64,000 bases of DNA from Streptomyces griseocarneus (GCA_003674045.1 PENC01000003.1:434001-498000); one strand, 5' to 3'. Shown: positions 43,348-51,713, counted from the stretch's first letter. The notes: a model not told the origin generated them from the sequence alone. Numbers and translations are program-made.

Positions 43348-43422
43348 GGCAGGGCTGCGGACAATGAGCTCATTCATGAGCTTCCGGGCAGACTCAATTC
43401 GCGACCGCCGACAACAGGGGAT

Positions 43423-43731
43423 TCAGCCGAGATTCAGTGTCCGCGCCGCCACGTTCCACGGTATCGGCGCCGGATAGTCCGGTTCCGATACCGGCTCCGG
43501 TGTCTCCAGGGCGAGGGACTCCTGACCCGGGCCGGGCTCCGACTCCCGGTGCGCCTTGCACGGGCCGCCGCCGGTGGCCACCCCGCACCGGCCCCGTCGC
43601 GTCGGGCGGCCGCACTGGAGAGCCGGGTCATGGACGTGGCACAAGCCCGAGTGCCGGGCGGTCCCCGTGGGACACCGGTACCCCTTCTTCGTGGTCGCGG
43701 TGCACTGCCGCTCCGGAGATATCGCCACCAT
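43423..43731 (-). CDS. small Cys/His-rich protein, DUF5763-like zinc-binding repeats
   Basis: 102 residues. Two successive Cys-rich units are visible: QCTATTKKGYRCPTG followed by GLCHVHDP, and QCGRPTRRGRCGVATG followed by GPCKAHRE. The pattern Cx8C...CxxH is that of small zinc-binding proteins of the DUF5763 kind. The function is unknown. The start is uncertain (ATG 43731 or 43743) and the ribosome site is poor. It lies just downstream of the decayed adenylation gene and reads on in the same frame, so it may have been fused by decay. Confidence 0.6.
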   Translation of the reverse strand: MVAISPERQCTATTKKGYRCPTGTARHSGLCHVHDPALQCGRPTRRGRCGVATGGGPCKAHRESEPGPGQESLALETPEPVSEPDYPAPIPWNVAARTLNLG

Positions 43732-43789
43732 GCCCGACATCATGACGGACCCACGCCGGACGGGGGCGACCGGGCTCCGCGCGTGATGC

Positions 43790-45022
43790 GGCGGCGTGTT
43801 GGTGCCCTCATGCCGTGGCCCGGTCATCCGGCAACTGTCGCCGGGGACCTCCCGGACAACGGCACTCAGCGGCTTGGTCCGTGGTTGAGCGTGCCCCGAC
43901 CAGTCGGCGGGGCGCCGGTAGCCGGTCACCACCGCGCTTCGACCAGCGGCGGAGCGGTCTGCGGTAGCGCTGCCACCACGGCGATGCGCAGTCACGACCA
44001 CCCGCGCCACTCCGGGCAGGTCCGCCAGCGCGGCACGTGCCTCGCCCGGCCCGACCCGATGGCCGCGGATCTTGACCTGGTCGTCGTCACGCGCCAGGTA
44101 CTTCAGCGTGCCGTCGGGCCCCCGCACGGCAAGGTCGCCGGTGCGGTACATGCGGGCACCGGCCGGGCCGTACGGATCGGCGGCGGAACGTTCCGCGGTC
44201 AGGCCGACCAAGCCCAGGTACCCCGGGGCGACCTGCTCCCCGGCGACGTACACCTCGCCGGACTCGCCGACAGGAACCTCGGCCAGAGCCGGGCCGAGCA
44301 GCCGCACGGCGACCCCGGCCAGCCCGGCGCCGATCGGCACCCGCGCCCGCGGGCACCGGCTGCCCGGCGGCAGCGCGTGGAGTGTGGTGAAGGTGGTGCA
44401 CTCGGTCGGACCGTAGACGTGACCGAGTATCACTTGCGGACACGCGGCCCGGACCTGGGCGAACGCCCGGGGGTCGGCCGTCCCGCCACCGGTGAGCACG
44501 GTGTGCAGTGTGCGCAGCGCCCCCGGGGGGGCGACCTGGACGCCCTTCGGGCGGCCGGTCGACCACGAGGTGTAGAACGCGCAGGCCACGCGGTCGAGGT
44601 CATCCTCGGGGCCGCGGACGGCCAGGGATTCTGTCGCGTCGTGGTCCGCATCGGGACAAGCGGGCACGGCAACGGACAGCGGACTGCCCAGGCGGGCGGG
44701 TGCCTCGGCAGGCACGAGCGCCGTCACGCACCCCGCGTCGGTCTCGATGGCCGACAGCCGCTCGGTCGGCGTACGCGGATCCAGGACCACCGCGGTGCCG
44801 CCGGCCTCGAAGACCGCGAGCAACGAGGCGACCAGCCGCGCCGAGCGCGGCAGCCGCAGGGAGACCGCCCGTCCCTGGGCCGACACCGGCCTCGCGCAGC
44901 TGAACCGCCAGATGCCCCGCCCACGAGCACAGTTCGCGGTACGTCCAACTCCTGCCGTTCTCCTCCATGACCGCGACCCCGTCCGGGGTGCGGTGAGCCA
45001 CAGCCGCGACGGCCCGGTGCAC
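43790..45022 (-). pseudogene. decayed NRPS adenylation-domain gene
   Basis: Several pieces of an adenylation domain are recognisable in more than one frame. AVAAVAHRTPDGVAVMEENG and RSWTYRELCSWAGHLAVQLR lie in one frame (about 44900-45022). VASLLAVFEAGGTAVVLDPR, a degenerate A3 FYTSWSTGRPKGVQV (Trp for Gly), GHVYGPTECTTFTTLHALPP, MYRTGDLAVRGPDG and DDDQVKIRGHRVGP lie in the next. About 70-80 residues between A3 and A5, including A4, are missing. No carrier or condensation domain follows. It is a dead relic of a once larger synthetase. Confidence 0.78.
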
Positions 45023-45293
45023 AGGGGGAGCATGCCCGGGCGGCGGCCGTCGGCGGTGAGGTATCCGCCCACCGAGGTTCCGTGCTTGACCCGGTCGGCG
45101 ATGTCGTCCATGCGCGTGTTGCCGACACCGGTACGGATCTTTTTCGGACCGGCGCCCAGGCGGCCGCCCTACCAGGAGCGGGAGTTGACCGAGACCATCT
45201 CGTGCGTGCCGTTCTTCGAACGGAGGTCGGGGCTGTCGACGTCACCCCGACACAGGGCTGTTGGGTGCTGTTGTGGAACGCGTAGAGGCTCCC

Positions 45294-45725
45294 TCAGTCG
45301 GATGCGAGGATCTCGGCCAGCCGAAGGGTGTCCTGGAGGTAGCGTTCGTAAGGAAAATCGGCCGCGATGAGTCCGGCTCGGAACTCGTCGCCGAGCGGCT
45401 TTCCGGCGGCGTGGAAGGCATTCCGGCCGGCTTCGGTGAGGCGGACCAGCCGCCGCCGCGCGTGTCCGGGGTCGACGGTGATCTGCACCAGATCATCCGC
45501 TTCGAGCGGTCGCAGCGCCCGGCTGATCGCCGGGTCGGACACCGACAGCGCCTGCGCGAGCCGATGCTGCGTCACCGGCTCGATGTCCTCCAGCGTGCCC
45601 AGAAGTCGTATCTGGCTGTAGGTCAAGCCGTTGGGGTCATCGGTGCGCCGCCGGGCCGCCTCGCCCAGCAGCATGACCACGCGGTGCAGCAGATCTGCGA
45701 GTCCGTCGTCCATGGTTGCCATCAT
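45294..45725 (-). CDS. MarR family transcriptional regulator
   Basis: 143 residues. Winged helix-turn-helix with LTYSQIRLLGTLEDIEPVTQ, HRLAQALSVSDPAISRALRP (recognition helix), and the wing RRRLVRLTEAGRNAFHAAGK. MarR proteins are dimeric repressors released by small ligands. It is divergent from a DUF6790 membrane protein gene 37 bp away, with a large palindrome in between, so it probably represses both. Confidence 0.9.
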   Translation of the reverse strand: MMATMDDGLADLLHRVVMLLGEAARRRTDDPNGLTYSQIRLLGTLEDIEPVTQHRLAQALSVSDPAISRALRPLEADDLVQITVDPGHARRRLVRLTEAGRNAFHAAGKPLGDEFRAGLIAADFPYERYLQDTLRLAEILASD

Positions 45726-45733
45726 ACCTGACT

Positions 45734-45761
45734 CTTGACTGGTTAATATTAACTAGTTAAG
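45734..45761. promoter_or_regulatory. palindromic operator in the MarR/DUF6790 divergent promoter
   Basis: A 28-bp imperfect palindrome (12 of 14 positions pair). It contains the perfect palindromes GTTAATATTAAC (45742-45753) and TTAACTAGTTAA (45749-45760). It is strikingly AT-rich for this genome and fills nearly the whole 37-bp gap, reaching the start of the DUF6790 gene. Confidence 0.75.
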
Positions 45762-45762
45762 A

Positions 45763-46296
45763 ATGAAGTTCATGGACAACTTCTCCTACCTCGCCCGGTC
45801 CGCCTTCCCACTGGTATGGATCCTGGTACCGGCCGTCGGGGCCTTCGTGCGGACCCGCCACGCCCGGTCACCCCAGCAGGCGCTGGAAACCTGGCAGCGC
45901 TGGTGGGCCATCGGCGCCTTCGGCTGCGGCAGCCTGTGGATGACGGTCACGTTCCTCGCCTTCCCGGATATCATGGCCACGGCGATCGGCTTCGACCGGA
46001 CGCCCTTCATGTTCGAGATCGCCTTCGCCAACCTCGGACTGGCCGTCATGGGCTTCCGGGCTGCCTCGGCATCTGCGCGGGAGCGCATCACCATCGGGCT
46101 CGGCGGTGGGATGTTCCTCTGGGGAGCCGTGGTCGGTCATCTCTACCAGTGGTTCGCCAACGCTGACCACGCCCCCGGCAACACCGGCGGAGTCCTCGTC
46201 AACGACCTCCTGATCCCGGCAGTCATGATCATCCTGGCCGTGCGATCCCGGCGCCTGGCAGCCACACCCCGGCCGACCGTGGAAATCGGCGCCTGA
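45763..46296 (+). CDS. DUF6790-type integral membrane protein
   Basis: 177 residues with about four or five hydrophobic helices (FPLVWILVPAVGAFVR, WWAIGAFGCGSLWMTVTFLA, MFEIAFANLGLAVMGF, LGGGMFLWGAVVGHLYQWFA, DLLIPAVMIILAVRSRR). The motif GHLYQW between helices is typical. The function is unknown. It starts at the ATG at 45763 or 45772, with little leader, immediately beside the operator-like palindrome. Control by the divergent MarR is likely. Confidence 0.78.
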   Translation: MKFMDNFSYLARSAFPLVWILVPAVGAFVRTRHARSPQQALETWQRWWAIGAFGCGSLWMTVTFLAFPDIMATAIGFDRTPFMFEIAFANLGLAVMGFRAASASARERITIGLGGGMFLWGAVVGHLYQWFANADHAPGNTGGVLVNDLLIPAVMIILAVRSRRLAATPRPTVEIGA

Positions 46297-46340
46297 TCCG
46301 CGGGTGCTGCTCTTCACTGTGGCGACTCATACCGGCCACA

Positions 46341-46402
46341 AGCCCGACGACGAGATCGACGAAGCGCGAGCGCTCGCGCTTCGTCGATCTCGTCGTCGGG
46401 CT
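46341..46402. repeat. perfect 62-bp palindrome with no spacer
   Basis: Each 31-base arm, starting AGCCCGACGACGAG, is the exact reverse complement of the other, with the axis at 46371/46372 (GAGC|GCTC). There is no loop and no T run, so it is not an ordinary terminator. The right arm continues into TMEM175-like coding sequence on the plus strand (FVDLVVGLVDVAMAIALTLQ, to about 46440), so the left arm looks like an inverted copy of a gene fragment. Confidence 0.9.
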
Positions 46403-46571
46403 CGTCGACGTGGCGATGGCGATCGCACTCACCTTGCAGTGCTGGATCTCGCCGCTTGGGCATGGGACTGCTTGCGGACAGACTGCGATTCATGAGGTTC
46501 ACAGGCGTGTCCACCGATGTGCAGACCACCCGCGTCGACGCGGCTCCCTCCTTGCGCGGGCACACTCACCA

Positions 46572-46910
46572 GTGAGCGCCGACCTGCCCTCCTTCCGTTA
46601 CCACCCCGACCCCGTCGCCAGTGGATCCATCCGCGAGAGCACCGAGACCTGCGCCTGCTGCGAGCGCAGCGCCGGGTGGATCTACACCGCGACCTTCTGC
46701 ACGGCCCAGGACGTCGACGCGCGGTTCTGCCCCTGGTGCATAGCCGACGGCAGTGCTGCCGAACGATTCGAAGGCGAATTCACAGACTTGTATGGGCTCG
46801 ACGGTGTCGGCGCGGAGATTTTGGAGCGGGTCGCCCGCCGCACTCCAGGCATCCACGCCTGGCAGGACCCGCACTGGCTTGTCCACTGCAATGAGCCTCC
46901 GCCAACTTGA
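46572..46910 (+). pseudogene. CbrC-family (UPF0167) gene, 3'-truncated
   Basis: The reading frame from the GTG at 46572 gives the CbrC N-terminal two thirds: LPSFRYHPDPVASGSI, ETCACCERSAGWIYTATFC, FCPWCIADGSAAERFEGEF and RRTPGIHAWQDPHWLVHC. Cys pairs suggest metal binding. It then ends abruptly (NEPPPT, stop). Family members run to about 180 residues and this has 112. Transposase-like sequence begins right after, so an insertion and later decay probably removed the 3' end. CbrC is named from colicin E2 tolerance in E. coli; its biochemical function is unclear. Confidence 0.75.
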
Positions 46911-47265
46911 AGTCGTAGGTCGGAGGGCTGGTGTGACCGGTGCCCGGGGTGCTCACGCTGGTCGTGGGCGGGAGTCTGCGGGGGCAGATCGTCTGACGGA
47001 GGGGCGACCGCCGGTTCCCATTTGCCCGCGCCGCACCGTGGGCGAGCGAAGGGCGTCGACGCATGGACATTGCCGAGTTGCTTGGAGTGTCGCTGCCGAC
47101 GGTGGACCGCTGGAAGCGCCGTTACACCGAGTACGGACTGGCCGGGCTGGAAGGTAACCGGCCCGGCGGCGCTCGGGAGCAAGTGCCGACGCGGGTACGG
47201 GCTCGGGTGGTGGCGCTGACGCGCATGACGCCGCCGGACGGCACGGGTTTTTCGCACCGGTCCAC
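46890..47265 (+). mobile_element. IS630-like transposase remnant
   Basis: The frame at 47063-47265 reads MDIAELLGVSLPTVDRWKRR, YTEYGLAGLEGNRPGG and VVALTRMTPPDGTGFSH. This is the helix-turn-helix N-terminal region of IS630-family transposases. The preceding part (LRQLEVVGRRAGVTGARG, from about 46893) lies in another frame. The catalytic DDE domain is absent, and no terminal inverted repeats were found. Confidence 0.65.
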
Positions 47266-47313
47266 GCGTTTTACCAGGAACGCGTTCTCATCCTCCGACT
47301 GCGCATTACTCGT

Positions 47314-47958
47314 TCACCGTGTGCGGGCTGCGACCGGGGCCGCGCGCAGTGAGGCCCACAGCAGGGCTGAAGCGTAGGTGCGATACGGCGCCCAGGCCGT
47401 GGCACGTCGGCGGGTTTCCTCGATGCTCGGGGTACCGGTGAGGTGCCAGGCGCTCTGGATGGCACGGCGGATGCCGATGTCGCCGGCGGGGAGGATGTCG
47501 GGGCGCTCGAGTTGGTGGATGGGGAACATCTGCGCGGACCACAGGCCCACGCCGTGGATCGCGGTCAGGTCCGTGAGGGCGGTGGCGTCGTCGATGTCGT
47601 CCATGTGCTCGAGGTCGATGGTTCCGGCGGCCTGACGCTGCGCGAGGTCGTGCAGGTAGGCGGCCTTGGCGCGGGAGAGACCGCAGGCGCGCAGGTCGTC
47701 GTCAGCGAGCACGAGGAGGGTGTCGGGGGTGACGATGCCGCCCGCGGCGGTGGCGATGCGGGCGAAGATGGTCAGCGCCGCGGCGATGGAGATCTGCTGG
47801 CCGACGATGTGCAGGGCCATGGCCTCGAAGTTGGTCGAGGAGGGGAAGTCGCGCTCGGCCCAGTCGAACGGATCGGGGCGGCCGACTCGTTCGATCAGCC
47901 GGTTGAGGACCGGGTCGTCGGCCAAGTTGCCGTAGGCGGTCGTGTTCTGGCACGTCAT
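47314..47958 (-). CDS. DNA-3-methyladenine glycosylase II-like, HhH-GPD superfamily
   Basis: 214 residues. The helix-hairpin-helix is LTAIHGVGLWSAQMF and the catalytic Asp lies in LPAGDIGIRRAIQSAW; FEAMALHIVGQQISIAAA is the typical helical front part. The family removes alkylated bases in base-excision repair. No N-terminal AlkA extension or Ada domain is present. The ATG at 47958 was chosen by family length. It is followed (in its own direction) by the IS630 scar. Confidence 0.88.
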   Translation of the reverse strand: MTCQNTTAYGNLADDPVLNRLIERVGRPDPFDWAERDFPSSTNFEAMALHIVGQQISIAAALTIFARIATAAGGIVTPDTLLVLADDDLRACGLSRAKAAYLHDLAQRQAAGTIDLEHMDDIDDATALTDLTAIHGVGLWSAQMFPIHQLERPDILPAGDIGIRRAIQSAWHLTGTPSIEETRRRATAWAPYRTYASALLWASLRAAPVAARTR

Positions 47959-48035
47959 ACGGACTTTCTGTCTCCGGATCGAGGGCGAAGCCGGTGCCGG
48001 TCCTGGCGGGGGCGGTGAGACAAGCTGCGCGGGCG

Positions 48036-48656
48036 TCAGACGGTGGTCTGGCGGTGCCGCTGGTAGTGGCGGGCGGAGCGGGCGCGATTGCCGCAGTTCG
48101 CGGAGCACCACTCCCGGCGGGGATGGTTCTTGAGGAAGTAGAGAACACACCCGGGTGCCTGGCAGGCGCGCAGTTGGTTGCGGGTGTCCTGGCTGAAGAG
48201 CGTGATGGCTTCCTCGGCGATGGCGGAGACGGCGGCGGAGGCTGCCTGCCCGGTGCTTCGGGCGTGACGTGAGGGCTCCTGGCCGGGCGTCCAGGACAGT
48301 ACCGACCAGTGCGGGGTCTCGCCGGCGGTCTCGTTGAGCGCGGTCACGGCTTCGTCGAGTTCGCGGGTGTCGGACGCGGCTGCCGGGCGGGGGTCCTCGG
48401 TGGCCTCGGCGGCGAGCCTGCGCAACGCGTTACGCAGGCCGATCAGCCGTCTACCGAGGCGGCCGAGGTCGGACGTGGTGAGAGCGTCGAGATCGCCCGG
48501 AGTCATCAGATCCGTACGAGCGGCGACCGCATGCAGCCAGGTTCGGGTGCCGTCGGGGTCGCGCAGTGCATCGTGCACGCCGTCCCGGTCGGCCCAGATC
48601 GTGTTCATCAGTTCCACGGGCAGCGGCTCGTCCAGCAGGGGTGCGTTCGTGGCCAT
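48036..48656 (-). CDS. CGNR zinc-finger transcriptional regulator (ABATE domain)
   Basis: 206 residues. An N-terminal ABATE-type stress-sensing region (PLPVELMNTIWADRDGVHDA) is followed by a C-terminal CGNR zinc finger: LRACQAPGCVLYFLKNHPRR then WCSANCGNRARSARHYQRHR. These proteins are predicted DNA-binding regulators common in streptomycetes. It is divergent from a carboxymuconolactone-decarboxylase-like gene, the usual kind of partner, which it probably regulates. Confidence 0.9.
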   Translation of the reverse strand: MATNAPLLDEPLPVELMNTIWADRDGVHDALRDPDGTRTWLHAVAARTDLMTPGDLDALTTSDLGRLGRRLIGLRNALRRLAAEATEDPRPAAASDTRELDEAVTALNETAGETPHWSVLSWTPGQEPSRHARSTGQAASAAVSAIAEEAITLFSQDTRNQLRACQAPGCVLYFLKNHPRREWCSANCGNRARSARHYQRHRQTTV

Positions 48657-48797
48657 GCCATCGAGGCTACCGCGCTTCTGACGGTTGCAGGCTCATCTAT
48701 CCGTTGACAAGGCGCACGGCGAGTGCCATGGTGGCTCTGACGGTTACTGGCGCATTCAAGCGTTAGAACTGGATGGATCCGAAGGAGTGCTGCTCTC

Positions 48798-49346
48798 ATG
48801 ACCGGTTTCGCCCCCGTCGAGCCCGCCACCGCCACCGGCAAGGCCGCCGAGCTGCTGGCCGATGTGCAAAAGGCCCTCGGCCTGACGCCGAACATGGCCA
48901 AGGCGATGGCCAACAGCCCCGCGCTGCTCAAGGGCTTCCTGGCCCTGAGCGGAGCCCTGTCCGGCGGCGTGCTGCCCGCCCCGGTCCGCGAGCGCCTCGC
49001 GGTGGCCACCGCCGAGTACAACGGCTGCGAGTACTGCCTGTCCGCCCACACCTACATCGGCGCGAACCTCGCCAAGATCGACGCCCGCGAGCTGGAGGCG
49101 GCCCGTGACGCCAAGTCGTCCGACCCGCACACCCAGGCACTGCTGACCCTCTCCGACGCCATCGCCCGCGGCCACGGCCAGGTCGACGATGCCGCCCTGC
49201 AGGGCGCGCGGGACGCAGGCGCGACCAACGAGGAGATCGGCGAGGTCGTCGGCCACTTGGCCCTGAACGTCCTGACCAACTACTTCAACGTCCTCGCCAA
49301 GGTCGACAACGACTGGCCCGTGGTCCGCCCGCGCACCGCGGCCTGA
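48798..49346 (+). CDS. carboxymuconolactone decarboxylase / AhpD-like protein
   Basis: 182 residues. The AhpD-type redox motif is TAEYNGCEYCLSAHTYIG (CxxC followed by His), in an all-helical core, with NEEIGEVVGHLALNVLTNYF at the end. Such proteins are peroxidase partners or alkylhydroperoxidase-like enzymes. The ATG at 48798 follows GAAGGAG. Probably controlled by the divergent CGNR regulator. Confidence 0.9.
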   Translation: MTGFAPVEPATATGKAAELLADVQKALGLTPNMAKAMANSPALLKGFLALSGALSGGVLPAPVRERLAVATAEYNGCEYCLSAHTYIGANLAKIDARELEAARDAKSSDPHTQALLTLSDAIARGHGQVDDAALQGARDAGATNEEIGEVVGHLALNVLTNYFNVLAKVDNDWPVVRPRTAA

Positions 49347-49452
49347 CCCGCGTCCGCTCCGCCGACCCGGCCCCCGGCCAAGGGCTGGGCCGACGGCCAC
49401 ACCCCCGCCCACCCGCCGACAGCGCAGCGCCGGCAGCTGTGCAAGGAGCAGC

Positions 49453-49788
49453 ATGACGAACCCGGTACGCAGCGCCCCCGCGGGCTTCCACGAGGGGGAG
49501 CTGGCTGTGCAGCGCCAGGCGGGCGTGGCCAGGGCCGCGGCCCGCCTCACGGGCATGCTGGTCCCCGCCCGGCTACGCGGCGGCGTGAGCCGGTTCCTGG
49601 CGGAGAGGGGTTTCGCGGCGCGGATCAGGGCTCGGGGAACTCGACCAAAACCTGGTGAGGCAGCCTCACCATCACCGCGCGCAGGGGGACTTCGCCTGTG
49701 CCCGCGCAGGAGCGTCGGCCAACCGCCTTATTACAGGGGTCTTACCGAGTACGGCCCAAGGGCAGGCGATTCGCCGGCTTCGCCTTAG
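49453..49788 (+). pseudogene. pyridoxamine-phosphate-oxidase-like gene, truncated after about 55 codons
   Basis: The ATG at 49453 has AAGGAG in front. The first 55 residues (APAGFHEGELAVQRQAGVAR, LAERGFAARI) match the N-terminus of a PPOX-type flavin protein common in streptomycetes. After about 49625 the similarity stops and the frame runs on in low-complexity Arg/Pro/Gly sequence to 49788. The FMN-binding domain is missing, which suggests a deletion or insertion junction near 49625. Confidence 0.6.
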
Positions 49789-49891
49789 CGTCGGAGTCGG
49801 GGCGCCCCCGTCACCTTCCGGTGCCGGTGGGCCACCGGCTCCGCGCGATTGTCGCGGAGTTCACAGCTCCTCATGAAGGAGAGCCCAAATC

Positions 49892-51307
49892 ATGCAGTTC
49901 CTCACGTTATTGCGCCGGTGGCGGGCGAAGCGACCGCCTGAGGCGCCCATGACCCGGGCGCAGAGCAGACGGCCGCGCCGTGCCGCGGCCGTCGTCGCCA
50001 CCGCGCTGATGCTCGGCGGCCTGCTGGTGGTGGGAGGAGGCACGGCACAGGCGGTGAGTCCCGACAGCCACCGGCTGGTCACCTGGAACATGGAGAACGG
50101 GCGCGACCGCTGGGCCGGCGTGGCCACGATCGCGCAGACCAACAGCGTGGTGGCACTTCAGGAAGTACCCAGTGTTCCGGCCCAGGGGGTCCGGCGGTTG
50201 CGCTCGATCGGCAATGTCGAGGTCTATTCCTGGAGAATCGCCCGCAGCACCTACCGCTATCTCTACATCCTCCCCCAGGCATCACGGAACGTCGGCATGG
50301 TCACCTCGTTCCGCGCCGACCGGGTCGTGCAGATCGGCGGCAGGTACCGGGACGGGCTCGGCCTGGTCCGCCAGGCCGACAACGTCCTGTTCGCCAGCGT
50401 CCACGCCTCCGCCGGGCGGAACGGCGGGGGGCGGGGTGCCGACGGACCGTCGCTGGTGCGCAGGGTCGCCGCCGCGGCGGCCACGCGCAACGTCACCAAC
50501 TGGGTGGCTCTGGGGGACTTCAACCGTGATCCCGGCCAGCAGAACCTCAGCGAATTCCCGGCCGGATCCCGGATCTACAACAGCGGCCAGGCCACCCAAC
50601 GAAGTGGCGGCGAACTGGACTACATGGTCTCCAACATCCAGACGCAGAACTGGCAGGCCACCGTCCAGGCCAACGGCGGCAGTGACCACTGGCCCGTCCA
50701 CTTCGGCTCGCTGCAGGCCGCGGCCGGGCCGCAGGACCTCACCGTGACCTCGGCACTGAGCGGCCTGAACCTGGACGTCTACCAGGACCGCCTGGGCGAC
50801 GGGACCCACGTCGTCCAGTACCACGCCAACGGCGCCACCAACCAGCTGTGGAGCCTGCTACGGAACGGGGGCATCGACACCAGCCCGTTGTACCGCCTGA
50901 TCAGCTACAGCAGCCAGAAGTGCCTGGACGTCGACCGGGGACAGCAATCCAGGGAGGGCGACGCCCTCAACATCTGGACCTGCCACGGCAAGGACGGCTC
51001 CCCGACCCCCGGCGGCCCGACGGCCGACACCCAGAACTGGACCCTGGTCCACCCCGACCCGTTCCGGCCCAACCAGACCGAACTGCGCAACCGCTCCACG
51101 CGCCTGTACGCCAGTATCGAGGGCAACGCGAAAGCGGACGACGCCGCCATCGTGCAGCGCCACAACGAGCCCAGCGCCCCGCCGGTCCCCGGCGAGATCT
51201 TCTACCTCCACCCGGACCCCGCCGGCGCGGCGGCCGACCCGCCCGGCGGACCCGGGACACCCGGAGACCCCGGCGGACCCGGGACACCCGGAGGCCCCCC
51301 GGCGTAA
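49892..51307 (+). CDS. secreted CdtB-like nuclease fused to a ricin-type lectin domain
   Basis: 471 residues. A twin-Arg-like signal (SRRPRRAAAVVATALMLG) has cleavage near Ala54 (AQA). Residues about 58-275 are an endonuclease/exonuclease/phosphatase domain closest to the B subunit of cytolethal distending toxin: VTWNMENG (Asn66), VALQEVPS (Glu91), ASVHAS (His171), GDFNRDP (Asp209, Asn211), GSDHWPVHF (Asp265, His266). Residues about 280-445 are a ricin-type beta-trefoil with NQLWSL, SSQKCLDVD and TQNWTLV. A collagen-like Pro/Gly tail ends it. In Gram-negative toxins the ricin folds are the separate CdtA and CdtC subunits. The ATG has AAGGAGAG 8 bases upstream. Confidence 0.88.
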   Translation: MQFLTLLRRWRAKRPPEAPMTRAQSRRPRRAAAVVATALMLGGLLVVGGGTAQAVSPDSHRLVTWNMENGRDRWAGVATIAQTNSVVALQEVPSVPAQGVRRLRSIGNVEVYSWRIARSTYRYLYILPQASRNVGMVTSFRADRVVQIGGRYRDGLGLVRQADNVLFASVHASAGRNGGGRGADGPSLVRRVAAAAATRNVTNWVALGDFNRDPGQQNLSEFPAGSRIYNSGQATQRSGGELDYMVSNIQTQNWQATVQANGGSDHWPVHFGSLQAAAGPQDLTVTSALSGLNLDVYQDRLGDGTHVVQYHANGATNQLWSLLRNGGIDTSPLYRLISYSSQKCLDVDRGQQSREGDALNIWTCHGKDGSPTPGGPTADTQNWTLVHPDPFRPNQTELRNRSTRLYASIEGNAKADDAAIVQRHNEPSAPPVPGEIFYLHPDPAGAAADPPGGPGTPGDPGGPGTPGGPPA

Positions 51308-51388
51308 GCCTCGCCCCGGCCCATGAGGGCGGTGAGCCCGCCGCTGTTCACAGCGGCCGGACCCACCGCCCGTCCACCCTCTGACCCG

Positions 51389-51422
51389 GGTAGCCGCGTC
51401 ACGTTGCCGTGACCTGGCTACC
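51389..51422 (+). terminator. hairpin downstream of the CdtB-ricin gene
   Basis: Arms GGTAGCC/GGCTACC and, inside them, GTCACG/CGTGAC around a TTGC loop, with a two-base mismatch between the arm pairs. It lies 82 bases after the stop. Confidence 0.6.
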
Positions 51423-51499
51423 CGACTGAATGCGGACAAAGTACGCCCCTCATCAACGGACGTGCCTGACACCGGAAAATCGCCAAGCTGGCTCACTTG

Positions 51500-51713
51500 C
51501 CGGACAGCGATTGGCCCTCAGCATCATCAGACAGTGCCTGTCCAGCCTCCGCCGGGCAGGCATCACCACAAGCACTGGCCCAACCCCCCCGGGGTCAGGG
51601 ACAAACTCCGGCGCTGTGGAAGACAACGTCACGAGAAGCTCCTCAAGTGCCAGCACTACGGCCGGGCCGGCTTCGCCGCCCTCCTCCGAAGACGCGTCCT
51701 GCTCGCACACTGA
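51500..51713 (+). mobile_element. ISL3-like transposase 3' remnant
   Basis: The frame ending at 51713 reads VRDKLRRCGRQRHEKLLKCQ, HYGRAGFAALLRRRVLLAH and stop. This resembles the C-terminal end of ISL3-family transposases (K-x-x-K-R-Q-M-Y-G-R-A-G pattern). No catalytic domain remains upstream. The rest of the 51308-52025 interval holds nothing else I can support apart from the terminator and the 88-codon frame listed separately. Confidence 0.45.

Noticed and set aside
43363..43374. AATGAGCTCATT palindrome as an operator
   Set aside because: It is short, lies just after a gene end between convergent frames, and has no second copy nearby.
46341..46402. Rho-independent terminator
   Set aside because: The 62-bp palindrome has no loop and no T run, and it extends into protein-like sequence.
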